NCBI GenBank assembly: GCA_023653095.1
Contig: JAMNXP010000001.1
Span: 124,001 to 188,000, forward strand
Direction of reading: 5' to 3'
Source: Bacteroidia bacterium
GTDB taxonomy: Bacteria > Bacteroidota > Bacteroidia > NS11-12g > UBA955
Length of the DNA: 64,000 nt
In this document: in pieces, positions 9,027 through 18,038 of the stretch
How positions within the stretch are numbered: the stretch's first letter is position 1
Layout of the letters: the number at the start of each line of letters is the position of its first letter
Position numbers and translations under genes: made by a program
The notes under the pieces: model-generated
What the model was told of the DNA's origin: nothing
Databases searched by the model: none
Seen by the model: only the letters and a program-made list of their open reading frames with translations

Positions 9027-10400
9027 ATGGCATTTTACCAAAATATTTTGGAAACCATAGGAAATACTCCTTTGGTTAAAATAAACAAACTCACTAAAGA
9101 TTTACCCTGTACTGTATTAGCAAAAGTTGAAACTACCAATCCAGGCAATTCCATTAAAGACCGTATGGCTCTTAAAATGATTGAAGATGCTGAAAAATCG
9201 GGTGTTTTAAAACCCGGTGGTACCATTGTTGAAGGAACCAGTGGCAACACAGGAATGGGTTTAGCCATCGCGGCGGTTGTAAAGGGGTATAAGTGCATTT
9301 TTACAACTACAGATAAACAGAGTAAAGAAAAAGTAGATGCTTTAAAAGCTTTTGGTGCGGAAGTGATTGTTTGTCCAACAGATGTTGAACCAGAAGATCC
9401 TCGTAGCTATTATAGTGTAAGTAGTAGACTTGCTACTGAAATACCCAATGCTTGGAAACCCAATCAATATGATAATTTAAGCAATTCTCAGGCTCATTAC
9501 GAACAAACAGGACCTGAAATTTGGGAACAAACTGAAGGAAAAATCACGCATTTGGTGGTGGGAGTGGGTACCGGTGGTACCATTTCTGGAACAGCAAGGT
9601 TTCTCAAAGAGAAAAACCCAAACATCAAAATCATAGGAATAGATACTTACGGTTCGGTGTTCAAGAAATACAAGGAAACGGGCATTTTTGATAAAAATGA
9701 AATCTATCCCTACATCACCGAAGGCATTGGAGAGGATTTCCTACCCCAAAATGTAGATTTTTCACTCATAGACCATTTCGAAAAAGTAACAGATAAAGAC
9801 GCCGCATACATGACTCGATTGATTCCTAGAGAAGAGGGAATTTTCGCTGGAAACAGTGCAGGTTCTGCTATGCAAGGCCTGCTTCAAGTCAAGCATATGT
9901 TTGGACCAAATGATGTGGTTGTAGTTATTTTTCATGATCATGGAACTCGCTATTTAGGCAAAATGTTCAATGAAGATTGGATGAGAGATAGAGGGTTTAT
10001 TCCTTCAAAATCCACCAAAACAGCTTCTGAATTGATAGCCAATCACAAAGAATTGCCTTTGGTGAGTATTTTAGATACCATGTCATGCAAAGAAGCTTTT
10101 CATCTCATGCAGAAATACAATATTTCTCAAATTCCCGTGAAAAACAATCAAAATGAATTCGTGGGTTCCTTAGACGATAACTTCTTTTACAAGGAACTGT
10201 TAACTAATTTAGATTTGATGAATTCTACTGTAGGAAGCGTCATGCAAAAAGCGTATCCTGTGGTTTCTTTTGGAGAAAGTATTGAAAATATTTCAAAATT
10301 GATTGATGAAAAAAATCAGGCTTGTCTTGTGATGGATATGGGCGGAAATTGGCACATTATCACCAAACAAGACCTCATTCGCGCAATTGCCCATGTTTAA
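9027..10400 (+). CDS. Cystathionine beta-synthase-like PLP enzyme with C-terminal CBS pair
   Basis: A fold type II PLP enzyme that joins serine (or O-acetylserine) with homocysteine or sulfide. The PLP lysine is Lys44 in NSIKDRM, followed by the substrate loop EGTSGNTGMG and the phosphate-binding loop GVGTGGTISGTARF. The last 120 residues form two CBS motifs (beginning SILDTMSCKEAF and STVGSVMQKAYPV), the regulatory module that senses adenosyl ligands in related enzymes. At 457 residues the architecture is catalytic core plus CBS pair, as in bacterial and animal CBS but without a heme-binding extension. The sequence alone cannot decide between cystathionine synthase and cysteine synthase activity. 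The map gene starts about 40 bases downstream. Confidence 0.88.
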   Translation: MAFYQNILETIGNTPLVKINKLTKDLPCTVLAKVETTNPGNSIKDRMALKMIEDAEKSGVLKPGGTIVEGTSGNTGMGLAIAAVVKGYKCIFTTTDKQSKEKVDALKAFGAEVIVCPTDVEPEDPRSYYSVSSRLATEIPNAWKPNQYDNLSNSQAHYEQTGPEIWEQTEGKITHLVVGVGTGGTISGTARFLKEKNPNIKIIGIDTYGSVFKKYKETGIFDKNEIYPYITEGIGEDFLPQNVDFSLIDHFEKVTDKDAAYMTRLIPREEGIFAGNSAGSAMQGLLQVKHMFGPNDVVVVIFHDHGTRYLGKMFNEDWMRDRGFIPSKSTKTASELIANHKELPLVSILDTMSCKEAFHLMQKYNISQIPVKNNQNEFVGSLDDNFFYKELLTNLDLMNSTVGSVMQKAYPVVSFGESIENISKLIDEKNQACLVMDMGGNWHIITKQDLIRAIAHV

Positions 10401-10440
10401 CATTCTTTTCAAATTATTTAGATTAAACGCATCAAAATCA

Positions 10441-11205
10441 ATGGCCATCAACATTAAAACCCCTGAACAAATAGAAGGAATTAGGAAAAGTTCACAATTA
10501 GCGGCTCAAACGCTCAAATACATGGAACAGTTCGTAAAACCAGGTATTACCACATTAGAATTAGACCAAATTATTGAGAAATACGTAAGAGAATATGGTG
10601 CATCTCCAGCAACTAAAGGATACAGAGGTTACAAGCATTCTAGTTGTATTTCACCCAATGATGTGGTATGCCACGGTGTTCCTAATAGCTATGTGCTCCA
10701 GGATGGTGATATTTTAAATATTGATGTCACCACTATTTTAAATGGTTTTTATGGCGATACATGCAAAATGTACTACGTGGGTAAACCTTCCGAATATGCG
10801 CAGAAATTGGTTGAAACCACCAAGGAGTGTCTTCGACTTGGTATGGCTGAATGTCAACCAGGCGCAAGATTAGGCAACGTAGGATATGCCATTTCTGAAC
10901 ACGCCCATAAAAATGGATACAGTGTGGTTTATGAGTTTTGTGGACATGGTGTTGGACTGAAATTTCACGAAGAACCAGACGTGCCGCACATAGCTGAAAA
11001 AAACTCAGGCCCAATTTTAAAAGAAGGTATGGTCTTTACCATTGAACCCATGATTAATGCAGGAAAAGCCCGTTGCAAGGTTGATAGAAAAGATGGCTGG
11101 ACTGCTAGAACCATCGACGGTAGATTGAGCGCGCAATTTGAACATACCATCGTTATTACATCCGATGGATGCGAAGCATTGACGGATGTTTATGGGGATT
11201 TTTAA
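10441..11205 (+). CDS. map: Methionine aminopeptidase, type I
   Basis: Removes the initiator methionine from nascent proteins. All metal and catalytic residues are present: the His in VVCHGVP, the two Asp in NIDVTTILNGFYGDTC, the His of GHGVGLKFHEEP, the Glu of FTIEPMI and the Glu of QFEHTIV. From ATG 10441 the product is 254 residues, the usual size for type I without an N-terminal extension. The frame stays open back to a TTG at 10387 and an ATG at 10393 inside the preceding gene, but those add about 18 hydrophobic residues not expected in a cytosolic aminopeptidase, so 10441 is preferred. Confidence 0.93.
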   Translation: MAINIKTPEQIEGIRKSSQLAAQTLKYMEQFVKPGITTLELDQIIEKYVREYGASPATKGYRGYKHSSCISPNDVVCHGVPNSYVLQDGDILNIDVTTILNGFYGDTCKMYYVGKPSEYAQKLVETTKECLRLGMAECQPGARLGNVGYAISEHAHKNGYSVVYEFCGHGVGLKFHEEPDVPHIAEKNSGPILKEGMVFTIEPMINAGKARCKVDRKDGWTARTIDGRLSAQFEHTIVITSDGCEALTDVYGDF

Positions 11206-11217
11206 ACTTTAAAAGCT

Positions 11218-12057
11218 ATGGACGTAAAACTAACCACCATTCACACGGGTAATTTCAAACTAGACGGTGGAGCCATGTTTGGTGTTGTCCCGAAGGTATT
11301 ATGGAATAAAATGAATCCATCAGATGAGAACAATCTTTGCAATTGGGCCATGCGATGTCTTTTGGTGGAAGTAGGCTCAAGGAAAATCCTTATCGATACA
11401 GGAATAGGTGATAAACAGTCTGATAAGTTCTTCTCTCATTACTATTTAAACGGCGATCAAAGTTTAGACAGATCATTATCTCAGGCAGGTTTAAACAAAG
11501 ATGATATCACAGATGTGATTTTAACGCATTTGCATTTTGATCATGTGGGTGGTGCTGTCCATAAGGAATCAACGCCTGCATTTAAAAATGCTTTGTACCA
11601 TGTCACTGAAATTCAATGGAATCATGCGTTAAATCCAAATCCTCGGGAAAAAGCGTCTTTCCTCAAAGAGAATTTCGAACCGCTGCAGAATGCGGGTGTA
11701 TTGAGATTTGTGAAGCCCGGTGATAAAATTGCTGATTTCATTGAAATCCTTACTTGCAACGGACATACTTTAGAGATGATCACTCCATTGATTCACCTTC
11801 CAAGTGGCGAAAAAGTGCTCTATGGAGCTGATTTGTATCCAAGTCATTCACACATTAAATCCAACTTTGTCATGGCTTATGATATTCAGCCATTGGTCAC
11901 AATGATTGAAAAAGAGGCCATGAATCAAAGAGCGGTCAAAGAAAATTGGTGGATTTATTATGAACACGACCTTGCCCATGAAATGAGCAAGATCGCATTG
12001 AATGAAAAAAATCAATTCGAGGCAGTGAACTTCGCCTCAATCGAAATGTTGAATTGA
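11218..12057 (+). CDS. Metallo-beta-lactamase-fold hydrolase
   Basis: The 279-residue protein carries the zinc-binding HxHxDH motif as LTHLHFDHVGG near residues 102-112, then further ligands in CNGHT (about 181-185) and the Asp of YGADLYPSH. The pattern resembles the lactonase-like branch of the superfamily (AHL lactonase, AttM and relatives), but family members hydrolyse many substrates and I cannot assign one. There is no signal peptide, so it should act in the cytoplasm. It begins 12 bases after map. Its TGA stop directly abuts the stop of the convergent gene with no base between. Confidence 0.85.
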   Translation: MDVKLTTIHTGNFKLDGGAMFGVVPKVLWNKMNPSDENNLCNWAMRCLLVEVGSRKILIDTGIGDKQSDKFFSHYYLNGDQSLDRSLSQAGLNKDDITDVILTHLHFDHVGGAVHKESTPAFKNALYHVTEIQWNHALNPNPREKASFLKENFEPLQNAGVLRFVKPGDKIADFIEILTCNGHTLEMITPLIHLPSGEKVLYGADLYPSHSHIKSNFVMAYDIQPLVTMIEKEAMNQRAVKENWWIYYEHDLAHEMSKIALNEKNQFEAVNFASIEMLN

Positions 12058-14856
12058 TTATTGTTGCGGAAAGTATTTTTCCCAATTTACCTTCTCACCA
12101 GTAATTTCTTGATAAATCTCATCAATGTAAAACTGTGCATTGGTAAACTCTTGCTGGGTTTTTACATTTCCGTATGACATTGCACCCACCCATTTGTTGA
12201 AATTGGTTTGATCATTCTTCAATTTAAAACATTGAGCACCAATTTGATAACTTCTTGCATCTAGTGGATTGATCTTTACGGCCTCCTTAATTGAAGCAAT
12301 CGCCAAATCGTAGTCCTTGTTTAACAGATGGGCCTGTGCCTTCATACTATATCCTTCTGGATCTTTGGGACGTGAACCTATGTAGGCTTGCATGGTGTTT
12401 ACCGCCAAATCATATTTATCTTTCTCTACATACATTTGATAAGCAGAAAATAAAGCACGGCTGTATTCTGGGAACAATTCCAAACATTTGTTCATGTAGA
12501 TCAAAGCAGAGTCTACGTTTCCTTTATTTGCATAGGCATTTCCTATGTAGAACAATGCTTCGGTTGATTTAGGATCTACTTTTAAATACTCATTCAACAA
12601 TGCAATTCCTTTGTCTTGATTATTTTCTTTTGTAATAGCCTGAATACCTTGATAATCTAAATCAGAAATACGCTTTACTACGCAGCCCATGGGTTTACCA
12701 TCAACTTCAGGGGTGAAAATGGTTCCAGCAGGAGGAAAACTACCGTTATCTAAACGAGCTTTATCCATATATGCATTATAGAAAATGGCATAATCCCATT
12801 TCTTTTCTGAACGATCATCAAAACGAGTGTACCCTACGTGAACATTGGGTTGATTTCGGAAATAGTACTTCACTTGATCCATTCCATAAGTCAAGATTTC
12901 GTATTTCTTGTTTGGATTTCTAGCAATTTCATTCTCTATCAAGTATTCACAGCTCGGCCTAATACTGGCCAAGTAATAATCCATTTCATACTCGCCATAA
13001 GCACCTTGAACGCCACCAACGACCTCGTTGAAGTAAACATAACTTAAATTTGAGTTTTTTGCTACAAACGAAGCGGGGATCAACGTCAATCCAATAGATA
13101 ATATTGCACCAACAGGCAGTTTTATTTTTACGAGGGATTGCAACTTGTAGTATCCTAAAACGGCTAAGATTCCAAAACTAGGCAGGGTAAATAAAATGTG
13201 TCTAAGTCCACCGTAAACTCCCGATTTCTGCAAATAGATGTAGAAAATGGGGAAGATGGCAGTGAATACCATTAAGAATTCTTCAACTGTAAAAGATTTT
13301 CTGCGAATAGCAGTGGTGATTACATAAAGTGCAAGTCCGATTAAAATCCCCAACGGAAGCGTAATCCACAGATATTTGGTCAAATAGTGGCCGGGCAAAC
13401 CGTCGCTATCGTATAATTTACCTTCAAAAAGCTGCCTCAAGGTGACTTGATAATTGGTAAATGCATCCAGTGCTTTCATGGGATTATCAATCGGAGCTTC
13501 CCATCCGTAAGGCCATACATAGATTCCTAAGAAGTAACCCAATATTCCGACAACTGCAATTGCTCCAATCCAAGCATTCGCACCTTTCCATTGAAATTTT
13601 ATGAAGTTGGAAATTGAAATCTTTTCAATGAATTTAAGTCCTAAGTAAAGCCCAATGATGGCAATTGAGAGTAATCCACCAATACGGATAGAGATACCCA
13701 AAGCAATACCAAACACCAATCCAAAGGCAGCAGACCATCTAAAAGTAGGGTAGGACTGAGCAAATTTCACGGCATAATAAAGCGACATGATGTAACCCAA
13801 AGCGAAGGGAACGTCTTTGGGATTATTCAACGACTCACCGAAGAATCTAGGCAAAAAAAACACGGCCAACAACGCAACCGAAGCCCATAAATAACTTCCC
13901 TTGGTCAGTCTACGGGTGAGCAATGCTGCATAAAAAACCGAAAGAAATCCAAATACAGCATTCCACCAATGTCTCAGTCCCATATAATCATCGGCATCAG
14001 AAATCCATGCCATGATTGCGGTGAAAGTGTCAAAGCTCGATCCATACAAATGCATCAAACGGTCTGGGTCTTCAATAGTTGCGGCAGCTACACCATCGGT
14101 TTGGTACTTACGTGCAACAGTCACCATTTTTTGTCCTTTTATGGCGTTGGTATCGATGGGCATTTGCATGCCAATTTTGTCTAGATGATAGTTAGCAATG
14201 AGTTTAGCGTATTCATATTGCACAAATTCATCGCCTGAAATACCTGCTTTTTTACTGGTTTGAGTGATATAGAAAAAACTCAAAATGGTTAATAAAACAA
14301 AGGCCAATTTAGACCAATTGCCAGAAGGTTTAATGTAGTAATTAAGAGCTTGTAAAAGCTTAGAGTTCCAACTTTTTAAAACTTCTAGGTTCTCAGACTT
14401 TTTGTTTTCTAAGGTGATGAAAGATTCTGCGCTGCAGGCTTTTTCTAGGAAATAGGGCATTTCCTGAAAGTTGCAGAGCTTAGGACTGATTTCGGATAAT
14501 TGTTTTAATGCAGTGAGATTAGCAACTATGGCAACAAAATTAGCGCGTTGAGAATGTTGTCCGCTCAGTAATTGATTGATCGTTGAATTAGGAGCGGTTT
14601 CAGCGCAGACATAATGATGAGCTTTGTTTGATTCTGAGGTTATTTCTTGTTTGATTTTTTGATGGTGTGCAGGCTTTAGGGGTTTATCGCGACTAACAAT
14701 GATGTACCAACCATCAGATAATTCGTGAATTTGATTTGTGCTTGAAATTTGTGTTGAATCAGATGGAATGTTTGATTCATTATTTGACAACCAGTTTAGG
14801 GTGGTCAGTTGTATGTTTTTGCCCTCAACGGAACCTTTATCTACTTTTTTAGCCAT
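12058..14856 (-). CDS. Large GT-C-type membrane glycosyltransferase-like protein with C-terminal TPR repeats
   Basis: The 932-residue product has three parts. Residues 1-175 are soluble and match nothing I know. Residues about 180-620 hold one helix, an acidic motif ISGDEFVQYEYA after it (near residue 207), and about ten more hydrophobic segments, the layout of ArnT/PMT-like GT-C enzymes that take sugar from a polyprenyl carrier. After a predicted extracytoplasmic domain, residues about 740-890 carry at least three TPR units (for example ALFYIGNAYANKGNVDSAL). The fusion with an N-terminal soluble domain and TPRs is unusual. It could modify exported proteins or lipids; target unknown. A TAATTTCG -7 element lies 18 bases upstream of the ATG at 14856. 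Confidence 0.7.
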   Translation of the reverse strand: MAKKVDKGSVEGKNIQLTTLNWLSNNESNIPSDSTQISSTNQIHELSDGWYIIVSRDKPLKPAHHQKIKQEITSESNKAHHYVCAETAPNSTINQLLSGQHSQRANFVAIVANLTALKQLSEISPKLCNFQEMPYFLEKACSAESFITLENKKSENLEVLKSWNSKLLQALNYYIKPSGNWSKLAFVLLTILSFFYITQTSKKAGISGDEFVQYEYAKLIANYHLDKIGMQMPIDTNAIKGQKMVTVARKYQTDGVAAATIEDPDRLMHLYGSSFDTFTAIMAWISDADDYMGLRHWWNAVFGFLSVFYAALLTRRLTKGSYLWASVALLAVFFLPRFFGESLNNPKDVPFALGYIMSLYYAVKFAQSYPTFRWSAAFGLVFGIALGISIRIGGLLSIAIIGLYLGLKFIEKISISNFIKFQWKGANAWIGAIAVVGILGYFLGIYVWPYGWEAPIDNPMKALDAFTNYQVTLRQLFEGKLYDSDGLPGHYLTKYLWITLPLGILIGLALYVITTAIRRKSFTVEEFLMVFTAIFPIFYIYLQKSGVYGGLRHILFTLPSFGILAVLGYYKLQSLVKIKLPVGAILSIGLTLIPASFVAKNSNLSYVYFNEVVGGVQGAYGEYEMDYYLASIRPSCEYLIENEIARNPNKKYEILTYGMDQVKYYFRNQPNVHVGYTRFDDRSEKKWDYAIFYNAYMDKARLDNGSFPPAGTIFTPEVDGKPMGCVVKRISDLDYQGIQAITKENNQDKGIALLNEYLKVDPKSTEALFYIGNAYANKGNVDSALIYMNKCLELFPEYSRALFSAYQMYVEKDKYDLAVNTMQAYIGSRPKDPEGYSMKAQAHLLNKDYDLAIASIKEAVKINPLDARSYQIGAQCFKLKNDQTNFNKWVGAMSYGNVKTQQEFTNAQFYIDEIYQEITGEKVNWEKYFPQQ

Positions 14857-14874
14857 GATCTTCAGTGTTCTTTG

Positions 14875-14882
14875 CGAAATTA
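14875..14882 (-). promoter_or_regulatory. -7 element before the GT-C/TPR gene
   Basis: Reads TAATTTCG on the minus strand, 7 of 8 positions of TAnnTTTG, 18 bases before the ATG at 14856. Confidence 0.4.
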
Positions 14883-14931
14883 ATTTCTTTTCTTGTTGAA
14901 TGTACTTTTTGGAATAAGTTTCTCAACTTAA

Positions 14932-15708
14932 TTAGTCACCCCAAATGATATCAAAATGTATGTAGACCGATTTATTTGAAGTACTAGATTTTGGCATCTC
15001 TGCATAAGGACTAGGGGTTAAGTTGATTTTTAGAATAACTTCGGTTACTGCTGGTGAAAACGGATGTTCAGTGAGTGATTTTGAATTTAATATACTCTCA
15101 GCATATTGGCTCGAGCAATTCGCCTTTACTACTTTTTTAATGTCATCTATATTCCAATTTTTAAGATCACTTTCTTCATATCCGAAGTTAAAAGGACTGA
15201 ATTTCTCAGGAGAGAGTCTTCTCAAGACGGTGTATTTTGATTGAATGCTTTGCTTTCCGGGGAATTTAAAATTGCAAATTTCGGCATCCTCGCTGTAGTT
15301 GTGGTAGTTTATCATCAAGGTTGTGACTCTTGATTCTTCTATTGATTTTACTATCCACTTCGGTTCTTCATAAAGATAAGTCAGGGTCATTTTTTGATCT
15401 AGAATACTCATTTGATCTCTGTCAATGGTGAATTTGATGGAGTCATTGACTGGGTGCTGATAGTGGCCAGTTTTACCGGTAAAAACGCTGTCAAATCCCA
15501 AGGTAAAACCTAAATCTTCAAAATAGAAAATCACTGGTTGTGCCGTATCTGGCCCAGAATCGAATACAGGGTTTTCAAGTCCCAATGCAGAATCAATTTC
15601 GGTATTGGATGCAGGTTCTGTAGTTGGATTGGAACAGCTAGCAATGAAAACAATGAGTGTTAATAGCATGAAGCTAGTACAAAGTTGAAAGCAAGATTTC
15701 AAATTCAT
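14932..15708 (-). CDS. Hypothetical lipoprotein
   Basis: The 258-residue product begins with a basic-hydrophobic signal peptide ending in the lipobox IASC near residue 25, so it is probably lipidated and held in the envelope. The mature part is polar, with a short Thr/Pro/Asn-rich linker and then beta-rich sequence; I recognise no domain. An imperfect -7-like sequence lies about 27 bases before the ATG at 15708. It is followed on the same strand by the GT-C/TPR gene after about 75 bases, which contain that gene's own promoter-like element. Confidence 0.65.
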   Translation of the reverse strand: MNLKSCFQLCTSFMLLTLIVFIASCSNPTTEPASNTEIDSALGLENPVFDSGPDTAQPVIFYFEDLGFTLGFDSVFTGKTGHYQHPVNDSIKFTIDRDQMSILDQKMTLTYLYEEPKWIVKSIEESRVTTLMINYHNYSEDAEICNFKFPGKQSIQSKYTVLRRLSPEKFSPFNFGYEESDLKNWNIDDIKKVVKANCSSQYAESILNSKSLTEHPFSPAVTEVILKINLTPSPYAEMPKSSTSNKSVYIHFDIIWGD

Positions 15709-15752
15709 TCTGTGTGTTTTTTGTATTTAAGTCTCAAATAAACAATTAATTC

Positions 15753-15783
15753 TTTGAAAGAAGAGAATTTACCATTAATTTTG
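15753..15783 (+). promoter_or_regulatory. Consensus promoter of rpsA
   Basis: TTTG at 15753-15756, 19 bases, then TAATTTTG at 15776-15783: an exact match to both Bacteroidota promoter elements at ideal spacing. Transcription should begin about 15788-15791, leaving a leader of roughly 20 bases that consists mainly of the Shine-Dalgarno sequence. Confidence 0.8.
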
Positions 15784-15792
15784 CCGCCCACT

Positions 15793-15800
15793 AAAGGAGG
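15793..15800 (+). promoter_or_regulatory. Perfect Shine-Dalgarno sequence of rpsA
   Basis: AAAGGAGG is followed by nine bases and the TTG start at 15810. Bacteroidota genes generally lack Shine-Dalgarno sequences, and in Flavobacterium the anti-Shine-Dalgarno of 16S rRNA is hidden by ribosomal proteins, so a perfect site before a ribosomal protein gene is unusual. It also decides the start, since no ATG exists nearby. Confidence 0.8.
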
Positions 15801-15809
15801 AATTTTATA

Positions 15810-17951
15810 TTGACACAAGAATCAAAAGATCAACAAAATGAAGAAATCGTAAGCACAGCTGCGGTTTCTACTCCAGCTCCCAAGAAAAGTTCAACTGCAG
15901 CTTCTGCACATGATGATTTTGACTGGGACGCTGACGAAGCGGGCTTCCAGTCTTATTCTAAGGAAGATCGTCTTAAGCTCGAAGAGCAGTACAACAACAC
16001 CTTCAATCCTGTTACAGAGAAAGAAGTTGTTAAAGGTGTAGTCGTTGCAATTAACGACAAAGACGTAGTAGTTAACATCGGCTTCAAAAGCGATGGTATG
16101 GTACCACGTACAGAATTTCGCGATATGCCTGACTTAAAAGTGGGTGATAACGTAGAAGTATTTGTTGATATTGCCGAAGACAAAATGGGTCAGTTGATCT
16201 TGAGTCGCCGTAAAGCCCTACAAGAAACAGCATGGGAACGCATCATTGAAGCAATGGAAAGCGATACCGTTGTTACAGGTTACGTTCGTTCAAGAACCAA
16301 AGGCGGTTTGGTAGTTGATGTTTTCAACATCGATACTTTCTTGCCAGGTTCACAAATTGATACTAAACCCGTTCGTGATTACGATCAATACGTAGGTAAA
16401 ACTATGGATTTCAAGATTGTAAAAGTGAACGAAGTGTACAAAAACGTAGTAGTATCTCACAAAGCTCTTATTGAAGATGATATTGAAGCTCAGAAATCTG
16501 AGATTTTGTCTCGTCTTGAAAAAGGACAAGTACTCGAAGGTGTAGTTAAAAACATGACTAGCTTCGGTGTATTTGTTGATTTGGGTGGTATTGACGGATT
16601 GTTACACATCACAGATATCTCTTGGGGTAGAATCAACCACCCTGAAGAGGTGTTGAAATTAGACGAAAAAGTAAACGTTGTAATCCTTGATTACGATGAT
16701 ACTAAGAAGCGTATTTCTTTAGGATTGAAGCAGTTGTCTGCTCATCCTTGGGATGATTTAGATCCATCTATCACCGAAGGTTCAAAAGTGAATGGTAAAG
16801 TAGTTAGCGTTGCTGATTACGGTGCATTCATCGAAATTAAGCCTGGTGTTGAAGGATTGGTTCACGTTTCTGAAATGAGCTGGAGCTCTCACTTGAGAAA
16901 TCCATCTGAATACCTAACTGTTGGCGAAGATATTGATGCAGTTGTATTGTCACTTGACCGCAGCGAGCACAAAATGAGCCTTGGTATTAAGCAATTGACT
17001 CAAGATCCATGGGTTGAAATTGCAAACAAATACCCTGTAGGTAGCAAACATAAAGGTGTAGTTAAAAATTTGACCTCTTATGGTTTATTCCTCGAATTGG
17101 AAGAAGGTATTGACGGACTAGTTCACGTTTCTGACTTGAGCTGGAACAAGAAAATCAAGCACCCTAGCGAATTCGTTAAAAAAGGCGAGTCTCTAGAAGT
17201 AATTGTTCTTGAAGTTGATTCTGACAACCGTCGTTTGAGCCTAGGTCACAAACAATTGGAAGAGAATCCATGGGATACTTTCGAAACTATCTTCACTTTA
17301 GGTTCAATCCACGAAGGTACAGTTACCAGCATCAATGATAAAGGTTCAACCATTCAGTTGCAATACGGTGTTGAAGCATTCGCTCCAACTCGCCACATCA
17401 AGAAAGCTGATAACAAACCAATGAAAGAAGATGAAGTATTTGAGTTTGAAGTGATTGAGTTCTCTAAAGATTCAAAACGTATCATAGTTTCTCATACAAA
17501 CATTTGGAAAGGTGCTGAACGTGCGAAAGACGGAGAAGAGAAATCATCTCGCGAAAAAGCAAGAAAGAATACATCTAAAACTATGAAGAAGATTAACCAA
17601 TCTTCCGAAAAGACCACCCTTGGTGAGTTAGATGCACTTTCTGAATTGCGTGCACAATTCGAAAAAGCTGAGTCTAAACCCGCTGCTGCAAAAACAACAA
17701 AAGAAGTGAAAGCAGAAAAAGAGGTTAAAGAAGCTCCAGCAACCGAAGAGTCTTCATCTACTAGTGTTTCTGAATTGAAAGACCTTTCAGGTGTAGGTCC
17801 GGCAATGGTTAAGAGAATGTCTGCTTTGGGTGTAAATACCATCGAAGATCTTCTTGCTATCACTGACGAAAAGGCGGCTGAATTAGCTGAACAAGATTCA
17901 AAAATCTCTGCTGAGCAGTGGTCTAAATGGATCGGTGAAGCTAAAGCTTAA
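15810..17951 (+). CDS. rpsA: 30S ribosomal protein S1 with C-terminal helix-hairpin-helix extension
   Basis: S1 binds mRNA on the small ribosomal subunit and helps initiation. Six S1 (OB-fold) repeats are visible at about residues 73-136, 154-218, 240-306, 325-393, 412-479 and 499-562, as in the long proteobacterial form; the middle repeats are the most canonical (for example GVVKNMTSFGVFVDLGG). An acidic N-terminal tail precedes them. After the sixth repeat comes a charged Lys/Glu/Ala linker (565-660) and a helix-hairpin-helix segment with SGVGPAMVKRM and VNTIEDLLAI near residues 665-700, making the protein 713 residues rather than about 560. Start is TTG at 15810, supported by the AAAGGAGG site. 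A strong promoter and an intrinsic terminator flank it, so it is monocistronic. Confidence 0.95.
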   Translation: MTQESKDQQNEEIVSTAAVSTPAPKKSSTAASAHDDFDWDADEAGFQSYSKEDRLKLEEQYNNTFNPVTEKEVVKGVVVAINDKDVVVNIGFKSDGMVPRTEFRDMPDLKVGDNVEVFVDIAEDKMGQLILSRRKALQETAWERIIEAMESDTVVTGYVRSRTKGGLVVDVFNIDTFLPGSQIDTKPVRDYDQYVGKTMDFKIVKVNEVYKNVVVSHKALIEDDIEAQKSEILSRLEKGQVLEGVVKNMTSFGVFVDLGGIDGLLHITDISWGRINHPEEVLKLDEKVNVVILDYDDTKKRISLGLKQLSAHPWDDLDPSITEGSKVNGKVVSVADYGAFIEIKPGVEGLVHVSEMSWSSHLRNPSEYLTVGEDIDAVVLSLDRSEHKMSLGIKQLTQDPWVEIANKYPVGSKHKGVVKNLTSYGLFLELEEGIDGLVHVSDLSWNKKIKHPSEFVKKGESLEVIVLEVDSDNRRLSLGHKQLEENPWDTFETIFTLGSIHEGTVTSINDKGSTIQLQYGVEAFAPTRHIKKADNKPMKEDEVFEFEVIEFSKDSKRIIVSHTNIWKGAERAKDGEEKSSREKARKNTSKTMKKINQSSEKTTLGELDALSELRAQFEKAESKPAAAKTTKEVKAEKEVKEAPATEESSSTSVSELKDLSGVGPAMVKRMSALGVNTIEDLLAITDEKAAELAEQDSKISAEQWSKWIGEAKA

Positions 17952-17972
17952 TCCAACTAATTAAATTACAAG

Positions 17973-18006
17973 AAGTCCCACCGGTAACGGTGGGACTTTT
18001 TTGTTT
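17973..18006 (+). terminator. Intrinsic terminator of rpsA
   Basis: An 11-bp perfect stem (17973-17983 with 17988-17998) closed by a GTAA tetraloop and followed by a T run to 18002. It lies 21 bases after the rpsA stop. The promoter of the next gene begins just after it. Confidence 0.92.
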
Positions 18007-18019
18007 TGTAGGATTTCGG

Positions 18020-18027
18020 TAACTTTG
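18020..18027 (+). promoter_or_regulatory. -7 promoter element for the NicO-like gene
   Basis: TAACTTTG, exact TAnnTTTG, 11 bases before the ATG at 18039. The T-rich tail of the rpsA terminator provides a TTTG (18000-18003) at 16 bases, so terminator and promoter may share sequence. Confidence 0.5.
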
Positions 18028-18038
18028 AGAATCATAAA

